7,828 nt of DNA. Origin: Opitutales bacterium (GTDB lineage: Bacteria; Verrucomicrobiota; Verrucomicrobiia; Opitutales; Oceanipulchritudinaceae). The notes under the pieces were generated by a model. The model saw only the letters and a list, made by a program, of their open reading frames with translations, ran no database searches and was not told the DNA's origin. The stretch is taken from positions 1 through 7,828 of the forward strand of contig SKLD01000086.1 of NCBI GenBank assembly GCA_007123395.1. Direction: 5' to 3'. Position numbers and translations under genes: made by a program. Of this stretch, positions 1 to 5,391 are shown piece after piece. Each line of letters begins with the position of its first letter. The stretch's first letter is position 1.

Positions 1-1
1 G

Positions 2-955
2 GCCGATCGCTCCCTGGTCCGTCCCGAAGACGGCGTCATGCTGGCCGACGGCACGCTATTGATTGCCGACCAGGTGTATGGTCTGGTGGCACTTGATCCG
101 GAAGGCGCGAAGCGGCCTTTCGGTGATTTCGCGGCGGCCGGCTACGTGCACGAACCGCCAGAACGCAGCGCTGGCCCAAACGGCGTGGCCATGGAACCCG
201 ACGGGATCCACGTGCTGGTGGCCGACATTCTCACCGGGGCCATCTACCGCATCAACACCGAAACCGAGCAGGTGGTGCGGATACACCAGCATGAATTCGG
301 CGCCAACTCGGCCCGGCGCGACGTCAGCGGGGCGATCTGGTTCACCCAGTCGACACGCAACCGCGCCGGCCCTGATTCCGAGGCCCGGATGTTCGCGGCG
401 GTCGATGACGGATTTCTCGACGGCGCGCTGTTTCGCCTGCCGCCACCGGCCGACGGCAGCACCGCATCGGTGGCCGAACTCAAGCTGTCCGGGCTGACGT
501 TCGGCAATGGCGTGGCGATCGACGAGGCGCGCGGCGAGATCTATGTCGCCGAGACCATGGCCAACCGGATCGTCGGCTTCCGGCTGTCGGTGGCCGACGG
601 CAGCTTGTCCGAAGGCCGCGTCGTGGCCGAATTGCCGACCCCGGACAACATCGAACTGGACGCAGCCGGGCGTCTGTGGGTCGCCTCGCCGATTGCCAAC
701 GCCCTGCTGGTCGTCAACCCCGCTTCGGGTGGATGGTCCACGGCTTTTTATCCGCAGACGCCAGAACACCAGCGTCTCATGGTCGAGTGGCAACGCCGGA
801 CCGAAAGCGGCGAGTCACGCCTGGCACTGTTCGGCCCGGACATGTGGTCGCCGCTGCCGGGGCTGATCACCGGCTTGATCCTGACCACCGAAGGCGGTCC
901 GATCTACCTGACCGGGCTCGGTGATGCGCTGGTGAAGCTTGAGATTCAGGAATGA
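2..955 (+). CDS. SMP-30/gluconolactonase/LRE-like family protein, 5' end cut by window
   Basis: A six-bladed beta-propeller of the SMP-30/gluconolactonase/strictosidine-synthase-like superfamily. Members are mostly metal-dependent lactonases or esterases in sugar or xenobiotic breakdown; the substrate here cannot be told. The frame is open from base 2 (ADRSLVRPEDGVMLADGTLL), so the ATG at 38 lies inside a propeller blade and the true start is upstream of the window; 317 residues are visible. Blade-like repeats are clear: GPNGVAMEPDGIHVLVAD, FGNGVAIDEARGEIYVAET and PDNIELDAAGRLWVASP. The last has the PDN...G.LWVA pattern that carries a metal ligand in this family. The frame ends at TGA 953-955, which overlaps the ATG of a possible small gene, and an SDR gene follows on the same strand. 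A lactonase next to a dehydrogenase fits a two-step oxidation and ring-opening pathway, but that is inference. The family is secure; the exact enzyme is not. Confidence 0.85.
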   Translation, partial: ADRSLVRPEDGVMLADGTLLIADQVYGLVALDPEGAKRPFGDFAAAGYVHEPPERSAGPNGVAMEPDGIHVLVADILTGAIYRINTETEQVVRIHQHEFGANSARRDVSGAIWFTQSTRNRAGPDSEARMFAAVDDGFLDGALFRLPPPADGSTASVAELKLSGLTFGNGVAIDEARGEIYVAETMANRIVGFRLSVADGSLSEGRVVAELPTPDNIELDAAGRLWVASPIANALLVVNPASGGWSTAFYPQTPEHQRLMVEWQRRTESGESRLALFGPDMWSPLPGLITGLILTTEGGPIYLTGLGDALVKLEIQE

Positions 956-1074
956 CTGTAACAGCGTGGCCGTTGCCTGCATTGCTCGAACGGCTGGCGC
1001 GATACGACGATCCGCAGTATTTTCCCCCCGAGCTGGTGGGTTTTCTGAGAGACGTCCACGACGGGCAGTTCTGA
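952..1074 (+). CDS. possible small protein, 40 residues, overlapping the upstream stop
   Basis: A short frame MTVTAWPLPALLERLARYDD... ending ...LVGFLRDVHDGQF. Its ATG shares bases with the TGA of the propeller gene (ATGA), the usual geometry of translational coupling, and it ends 20 bases before the SDR start. It fills the gap between two genes that otherwise look like an operon. Third codon positions are about two-thirds G or C by hand count, compatible with coding. The protein would be a small acidic/aromatic helix with no signal peptide or membrane segment. I do not recognise a family. It could be a real small partner protein or a chance frame in a 139-base spacer; the lack of a well-spaced Shine-Dalgarno site argues for caution. 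Confidence 0.4.
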   Translation: MTVTAWPLPALLERLARYDDPQYFPPELVGFLRDVHDGQF

Positions 1075-1082
1075 AGAATCGG

Positions 1083-1088
1083 AAGGAG
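1083..1088 (+). promoter_or_regulatory. Shine-Dalgarno site for the SDR gene
   Basis: AAGGAG lies 6 bases upstream of the ATG at 1095. It sets the SDR start there rather than at the in-frame ATG at 939, which would overlap the propeller gene and add 52 residues unlike any SDR N-terminus. It is the only strong Shine-Dalgarno site I see in front of a gene in this window; genes right of the 1730 junction lack one. Confidence 0.8.
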
Positions 1089-1094
1089 CAAGCC

Positions 1095-1784
1095 ATGGAT
1101 CTTGAACTGGCCGGCAAGGTCGCACTGGTCACCGGTGCCAGTCGCGGTATCGGGCGGGCCATCGCCGAAGGGCTGGCCGCTGAAGGGGCTCGACTGGTAA
1201 TCGCAGCACGCGGCGCCGAGACGCTGGACGAGACCAGGCGTGCGCTTGAAGCCACCGGCGTGGAAGTGCTGGCCGTCCCGAGCGATGTCGGCGATGACGC
1301 CAGTGTGGATGCACTGGTGGCCAAAGCCCGCGAGCGCTTCGGAACGATCGATATTCTCATCAGCAATGCATCGGCGCTGGCCGTGGCAGGAGACCGGGCG
1401 AGTTGGGAGGCCAGCCTGAACGTCGACGTGATGGGTGCCGTGCGTCTGGTGGAGGCGGTGTTGCCGATGATGCGCGCCGAAGGCGGCGGATCGATACTAC
1501 TCGTATCCTCGGTGTCGGCGATCGAAGCGGCGCCCATGCCAGACTTTGGCTACACCGCCGCGAAAGCAGCCCTGAATGCGTTTGCCAAGAAGCTGGCCGT
1601 GGTCGAGGGCGCGCACGGCATCAGGGCAAATGCCCTGCTGCCTGGCTCGACCGAGTTTCCGGGCGGCGGTTGGGAGATGATCCAACAGCACCAGCCATCC
1701 CTCTACGATATGGTCCGGCAAAGTGTGCCCGTTAAACTTAGCTCACAATTAAATTTATTGCGCAAAATATTATTATCTCAGTGA
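1095..1784 (+). CDS. SDR family NAD(P)-dependent oxidoreductase, C-terminally truncated with foreign tail
   Basis: A classical short-chain dehydrogenase/reductase, reducing or oxidising an alcohol/carbonyl with NAD(P) in the cytoplasm. Starting at MDLELAGKVALVTG, it has the Rossmann glycine motif TGASRGIG (residues 13-20), Asp65-Val for the adenine ring, NAS at 91-93 in place of the usual NAG, Asn109, Ser139, and the catalytic YTAAK (Tyr153, Lys157). The motif PGSTEFPGG (183-191) resembles a subgroup with PGS.EFPGG after the active site. The family normally runs to about 250-260 residues, with a G.PEEVA helix and a TG..l.vDGG strand at the end. Here similarity stops at RQSVP (208-212). The remaining 17 residues (VKLSSQLNLL...) come from AT-rich DNA and resemble nothing in an SDR. 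All catalytic residues survive, but the final strand and helix of the fold are gone, so the product is probably non-functional or an artefact of a contig join. Confidence 0.85.
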   Translation: MDLELAGKVALVTGASRGIGRAIAEGLAAEGARLVIAARGAETLDETRRALEATGVEVLAVPSDVGDDASVDALVAKARERFGTIDILISNASALAVAGDRASWEASLNVDVMGAVRLVEAVLPMMRAEGGGSILLVSSVSAIEAAPMPDFGYTAAKAALNAFAKKLAVVEGAHGIRANALLPGSTEFPGGGWEMIQQHQPSLYDMVRQSVPVKLSSQLNLLRKILLSQ

Positions 1785-1817
1785 CAAATCAATTGACGCG
1801 GGGTGCGGTGCCGGTGC
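1731..1817. other. AT-rich junction segment between two unlike genome pieces
   Basis: Bases 1731-1797 are conspicuously AT-rich (runs such as TTAAATTTATTG and AAATATTATTATCTCA) between two GC-rich stretches. The segment supplies the abnormal C-terminal tail of the SDR (stop at 1782-1784) and ends about 20 bases before the stop of the minus-strand TPR gene. It includes an 8-bp perfect palindrome, TTGCGCAA (1758-1765). I see no transposase remnant, tRNA end, clear attachment-site repeat, or stem followed by a T-run. It may be an ordinary intergenic tail of the right-hand genome, a real recombination scar, or the seam of a chimeric assembly. Confidence 0.55.
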
Positions 1818-3689
1818 TCAGCGGGATTGCTCATTGATGAAAGCAAGGGCGGTGCGGGCGCGTTCGTAGGCGGGGTTCAACTCGAGGGCGCGCTCGAAGC
1901 TGGCTTTGGCTTCGGACATTCGGCCGAGGAGGAGGAGATTGACGCCGAGGTCCTGATGGGGACCGACGAAGTTGGGAAAGGTGTCGGCGATCCACTGGAG
2001 GTGCCCGAGGGCTTCGTCGAGATGTCCGTTCAGTTGGAGATAGGCGGCGAAGCGGGCGCGGAGGAAGTAGTCTCCGGGCTTGGCTTCGAGGGCTCTCTCG
2101 TAGATGACACGGTTGAGCGGATGGTCTTTCTGTGTGGCGAGGCGTGCGGCGCGCGCTTTGCAGTAGGCGATGTTGGCCTCGTTGTGGAGGCGTGACGCGA
2201 AGGGCGGCTGCGACTGCCGCTGCGCCATCTCGGTCCAGAGCCGGTGTTGGTCCCAGAGGGTGACGGCGAGCAACCGCTGGCAGGTGGCGGGGCCCGGCCA
2301 TTCGCCGGTGTCCGTCTCCAAGATGCGGGTGGGGAGAACTTCGAGGACGGCGTCGGCGAAGATCCGGGCGATGCGGTCGTTGCCGACCGGAGTGAAATGG
2401 ACGTGCTCGAAGAAGAGATTGCGACCAGGGATTTCCCCGGTGCCCGCGAGGCCGAGGTGTTTCTCCGCATCGACGAGCCGGACGGAATCGCGGCGTGCGG
2501 CGGCCTCGCGGATGATCTGGTTGATGGTCGAATCGGCGCGGACGACGAGGGCATCGGCATCCCGTGCCAAGGCGTAGGCGCGGCGGGCTTCCTCGAAGTC
2601 TTCGAGGGCCTCATGGCACCGGCCCATGCGGTAGAGCAGCTCCGCGAATCCGGCGTCGATGTCGGCCGCCCGGCGAAACTGCGCGAGCGCTTCGCGGTAG
2701 GCGCCATCGGCTTCGTAGGTCTTTCCGCTGTCATAGTAGGCCGTCCACTCCGCGAGACGGTCGGCGGACATTCCTCCGGAGTGGAGGGAGGCAAAGGGGG
2801 CACAGTCCCGAAGGTTGGTCGCCACGGTGCTCAAGAGGACGGGTATGCCCGCCCGTTCGCCTGCGTCGAGGATGTCGTCGAGGTTTCGCCGGAAGTGCTT
2901 GTAGACGGGTGTCCGTGCCGGGTCGTCCGGGCGAAGAAGATTCTCTGCGAACAGATTGATTCCCTCCCATGCGGGGGTGCCGTCTGCCGCGCGTCCGGCG
3001 AGGCGCTCGGCGAGGACCTTGACGGCCTGTCCCGTGCGTGTGCCCCGCGCTGCCACACCGGCCCGCACGAGCGGCAGGGGCGGGGACTGGCTCCCGAAGA
3101 CCGTGGCTGGTCCGTACGGGCCGATTACCTCGTTGTTGCCCATATAAATGAGCCAGAGGTCCGCCTCCGCACGTGCGCTGCCGCGCGCGATCGGCAGGAT
3201 TACGTGCGAATTGACGGCGGTTACGGCCGTGCATACGACCTCAAATTCGACGCCCGGGAACCGTTCGCCGAGAAGCACCTCGAGGAAGCGGCCGAAACCG
3301 TAAGCCGCGTCGGGATCGCCGTTTGCGGCTGACTCCCCGAAGAGGAGGATTCTGTAGGTGTGCGGCGGATTGGGCACTTCCAACCGGTGCGGCACGACGG
3401 ACCGAGCGAGGGCGCGGGGAAAGAAGCGGAAGGTGAATCGGTCGTTGGTCTCGAGGTAGGTCCGGTCCCCGATTGTTTTTGGTAGGAAAAACTGCGGCGC
3501 ATGGCCGAAGCCGGACAGCCGCAGGCCTGCTTCGAGCATAATCAGAAAGAGTGCCGGCATGACGAAGAGCGCGGTCAGGCGCATCAACCAAAGACGGCGG
3601 GGGGACATGGATCTTGATGCGTTGACCTTCGCCGGTACGGTCGGCGGTGTGCGGGCCGCTACCGGTCCGCGCGTACGCTCTTTTTTCAT
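1818..3689 (-). CDS. membrane-anchored SGNH-hydrolase-like protein with inserted and C-terminal TPR repeats
   Basis: A 623-residue protein. A basic N-terminus (1-33) is followed by one hydrophobic segment (about 35-56, LWLMRLTALFVMPALFLIML), so the rest probably lies outside the inner membrane on a single anchor. SGNH/GDSL-like blocks follow in order: LLFGESAANG (116-124, candidate nucleophile Ser120), IYMGNNEVIGPYGP (181-194, block III Asn), and FFEHVHFTPVGNDRIA (426-441, candidate catalytic His431 with Glu428 in the usual Asp place). Between blocks III and V, residues about 315-380 form TPR-like helices (YREALAQFRRAADID, ALEDFEEARRAYALA). More TPRs occupy about 525-620 (DEALGHLQWIADTFPN, SEAKASFERALELNP). 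The substrate is unknown; an esterase or acyl-transfer role on surface glycans is possible. The gene diverges from the small membrane protein at 3828. No Shine-Dalgarno site precedes the ATG; Met28 is an alternative start that keeps the anchor. Confidence 0.8.
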   Translation of the reverse strand: MKKERTRGPVAARTPPTVPAKVNASRSMSPRRLWLMRLTALFVMPALFLIMLEAGLRLSGFGHAPQFFLPKTIGDRTYLETNDRFTFRFFPRALARSVVPHRLEVPNPPHTYRILLFGESAANGDPDAAYGFGRFLEVLLGERFPGVEFEVVCTAVTAVNSHVILPIARGSARAEADLWLIYMGNNEVIGPYGPATVFGSQSPPLPLVRAGVAARGTRTGQAVKVLAERLAGRAADGTPAWEGINLFAENLLRPDDPARTPVYKHFRRNLDDILDAGERAGIPVLLSTVATNLRDCAPFASLHSGGMSADRLAEWTAYYDSGKTYEADGAYREALAQFRRAADIDAGFAELLYRMGRCHEALEDFEEARRAYALARDADALVVRADSTINQIIREAAARRDSVRLVDAEKHLGLAGTGEIPGRNLFFEHVHFTPVGNDRIARIFADAVLEVLPTRILETDTGEWPGPATCQRLLAVTLWDQHRLWTEMAQRQSQPPFASRLHNEANIAYCKARAARLATQKDHPLNRVIYERALEAKPGDYFLRARFAAYLQLNGHLDEALGHLQWIADTFPNFVGPHQDLGVNLLLLGRMSEAKASFERALELNPAYERARTALAFINEQSR

Positions 3690-3827
3690 GGCGGCAGCGT
3701 AGGGGCGCGGGCAAGGTGGAGTCGAGGCGGGAATCCGGCGTGACGCCGACCGCCGAATTGGTGCCGAGGCAGGTCGATTCGCCTTGCCCCGCGCCGTGAG
3801 TTCGGTCTCATTCGATGCTTTTCACAG
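3690..3827. promoter_or_regulatory. divergent intergenic region with two inverted repeats
   Basis: This 138-base region must hold the promoters of both the minus-strand TPR/SGNH gene and the plus-strand membrane protein gene. Two dyads are visible. One is a compact 13-bp palindrome around CGGCGTGACGCCG (3736-3748). The other is a long-range imperfect inverted repeat, GGCGCGGGCAAGG (3704-3716) against CCTTGCCCCGCGCC (3782-3795), matching except for one extra base. Either could be a repressor site or form a stem. I find no convincing -35/-10 pair on either strand; in GC-rich DNA such repeats also arise by chance. Confidence 0.4.
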
Positions 3828-4193
3828 ATGTCTCCCGAAACCTCTCAACAACCGCGTTCCCGTCAACGCAGCCCGCGCAACCGAGACAAAGAACGCTTCT
3901 CCAAACTCGCCCTTGCGAGCATGGTGTTTCTTTTCGTCAACCTGCTCGTCTGGACGAGCTTACGGTTCCGCGAGGTGATCATTTCGAGCGGTCTTTCGAC
4001 AATCTGCGGTCTGGCGGGATTCATTTTCGGGGTGGTGGCGCTCAAGCGTATCCACCGGCGGCACGGGCGGCTCCAGGGAGAATCCGTTGCCATGCTCGGC
4101 AAGTGGTTGAACCTTGCAATCTTCGTCCTCAGCGCCTTGCTCTTTATCTACAGCGTGAGCGTGGCTATCATGCGCGGGCAGCTCTTGAATTAG
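3828..4193 (+). CDS. small membrane protein, DUF4190-like
   Basis: A 121-residue protein with a hydrophilic, Arg/Ser-rich N-terminus (1-24) and three hydrophobic segments: about 26-44 (LALASMVFLFVNLLVWTSL), 50-72 (VIISSGLSTICGLAGFIFGV) and 93-114 (WLNLAIFVLSALLFIYSVSV). A basic loop KRIHRRHGRLQGES lies between the second and third. The pattern 'G..s.i.GlaGfifGvvALkri....g...a..G.w' resembles DUF4190-type small membrane proteins, whose role is not established. An overlapping frame starting at ATG 3815 is rejected because it lacks this hydrophobic pattern. There is no Shine-Dalgarno site. The secreted protein follows 90 bases downstream on the same strand. Coding status is well supported; function is unknown. 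Confidence 0.7.
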   Translation: MSPETSQQPRSRQRSPRNRDKERFSKLALASMVFLFVNLLVWTSLRFREVIISSGLSTICGLAGFIFGVVALKRIHRRHGRLQGESVAMLGKWLNLAIFVLSALLFIYSVSVAIMRGQLLN

Positions 4194-4261
4194 GGCTGTG
4201 CAACGGTTGTATCAAACGCTGATTTTTTCTCTGGCAGTGGTCTGCGTTCCGTGTAAGGTCG

Positions 4262-4270
4262 TATTATACT
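4262..4270 (+). promoter_or_regulatory. candidate -10 element before the secreted protein gene
   Basis: In the 90-base gap 4194-4283, the sequence TATTATACT (4262-4270) gives a TATTAT or TATACT hexamer 13-16 bases before the ATG at 4284. No good -35 hexamer lies 16-18 bases upstream, so this is a weak call. It would make the secreted protein and lyase pair an independent transcript and leave only a short 5' leader. Confidence 0.3.
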
Positions 4271-4283
4271 AAATCGAGTCATT

Positions 4284-5387
4284 ATGAAGTTCGTTCCCAA
4301 AATACTCCTCCCGTTGATGCTCATTGTGCCGTCCATGCATGCGGCCCAATCCTTTACGGCCGGCATCGAGCCGTTCCGTTCATTGAGTTCTTTCGATTCG
4401 GTGCTCATGGACCTTGAGTTCCGGTTCGCGCCGATGGCAGGCTCCACGGCTGCTGGTGACGCCACGCATGTTCTGCTGCGGGGCCTGCGCGCGCTCGACG
4501 CAGGGTCGGACGTCTACGAGAGCGGCTACGAGGCGATCAACCTCGACGCCGGCACACGGCTCGACGTGGGCACGGTGTATATGCAGCTTCCGGAGACTTC
4601 GCTGCCGGAGGGTTCGGTGGCTTCGCCCATTGTCGGGGTGATCCGACGGGAGGGCTCCTGGGATGATTTCGGGCCGCAGACGCCGCAGACCACAATCGGC
4701 GGTGCCTCCGGCGTGTCGACATACGATCCGGTGGCGGAAACGATGTCGCTGAGCTTGTCGCGCAACGGCCAGACAATAAGCGGCACGGTGAGATACACCG
4801 TAGTCGACACGGAAACGCTCGTTCTGGAGGCGCCGATTGCCCTGACCGCAGCCGGCGACACGTATAACTTTCACCAAGCCGTGCTCTACCGCGAAGGCGG
4901 CCGTTTTTACGGGGCTCTTCAATCGGCGGATCTCTCTGTCGATTACGACTCGCTTCTTTTCGCCGTTGAGCTTTCCGGGTTCCCCGACGTGGACGGTGAC
5001 GGGATTCCGGACATCGTCGATCCCGATGCCGCGTTTCCGCCGCTCGACCTCGAAGTGGGGACATGGGTGTGGGATCCGCGCATCGGTTACCTGCGCGCGG
5101 CGAACGAGCGTTGGGCGGAATCGCGGCAGCTTGGCTGGGTGTATTATGAGGCGTTTCCGTGGGTCTATCACGTAGACCTCGGCTGGATTGGCTACGTGCG
5201 GAACGACATCGTATCGAATCCCGAGGGCACGCAGTGGACCTATTACCAGCAGGACGGGTATTTCATCTGGTTCTGGTCGACCCCCGAGGAGTTGGAGTCC
5301 TTTTTCTACTACGCCTCCGGTTCCGCGGACAAGGGTTGGGAGTCATTCGCAGGCGGTTTCGGGAGTTTTCCGTTCCCGACCCTGTGA
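4284..5387 (+). CDS. secreted protein with Ca-binding-type motif and aromatic-rich C-terminal domain
   Basis: A 367-residue exported protein. The signal peptide is clear: MKFVPKILLPLMLIVPSMHA with probable cleavage after Ala20 or Ala21. Residues about 22-232 look like a beta-rich domain of unrecognised family (alternating polar/hydrophobic strands, few charged helices). DVDGDGIPDIVDPD (235-248) matches the Asp-rich calcium loop of thrombospondin type 3 and dockerin-like motifs and sits as a linker. Residues 259-352 are packed with Trp, Tyr and Phe in repeated short units: WVWDPRIGYL, LGWVYYEAFPWVYH, LGWIGYV, WTYYQQDGYFIWFW, FFYYASG and KGWESF. To my knowledge such Gly-Trp/aromatic tails recur at the C-termini of exported proteins in Opitutae-type Verrucomicrobia; their role is not established, and glycan binding or surface attachment is inference. 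The heparinase-family gene starts 4 bases after its stop, suggesting co-expression. Confidence 0.75.
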   Translation: MKFVPKILLPLMLIVPSMHAAQSFTAGIEPFRSLSSFDSVLMDLEFRFAPMAGSTAAGDATHVLLRGLRALDAGSDVYESGYEAINLDAGTRLDVGTVYMQLPETSLPEGSVASPIVGVIRREGSWDDFGPQTPQTTIGGASGVSTYDPVAETMSLSLSRNGQTISGTVRYTVVDTETLVLEAPIALTAAGDTYNFHQAVLYREGGRFYGALQSADLSVDYDSLLFAVELSGFPDVDGDGIPDIVDPDAAFPPLDLEVGTWVWDPRIGYLRAANERWAESRQLGWVYYEAFPWVYHVDLGWIGYVRNDIVSNPEGTQWTYYQQDGYFIWFWSTPEELESFFYYASGSADKGWESFAGGFGSFPFPTL

Positions 5388-5391
5388 TCCG

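Noticed and set aside
56..793. Minus-strand open frame of 245 codons opposite the SMP-30-like gene
   Set aside because: Propeller repeats on the plus strand explain the sequence; the minus translation is an Arg/Gly/His-rich shadow.
939..1094. Upstream extension of the SDR gene to the ATG at 939
   Set aside because: It would overlap the propeller gene and add residues unlike an SDR; the Shine-Dalgarno site at 1083-1088 and the standard N-terminus support 1095.
1741..1790. Rho-independent terminator or attachment site in the AT-rich patch
   Set aside because: The TTGCGCAA dyad cannot be extended into a stable stem, no T-run follows, and no flanking direct repeat is visible.
2244..3332. Long plus-strand open frame (362 codons) opposite the TPR/SGNH gene
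   Set aside because: It is the mirror of a GC-rich coding strand; its translation shows no domain pattern, while the minus-strand frame has clear TPR and SGNH blocks.
3815..4222. Alternative plus-strand frame overlapping the small membrane protein
   Set aside because: Its translation lacks the three-helix hydrophobic pattern seen in the 3828 frame and shows no family resemblance.
4380..5171. Minus-strand open frame of 263 codons opposite the secreted protein gene
   Set aside because: The plus-strand product has a signal peptide, a calcium-type loop and aromatic repeats; the antisense product is Arg/His-rich in the way typical of shadow frames.
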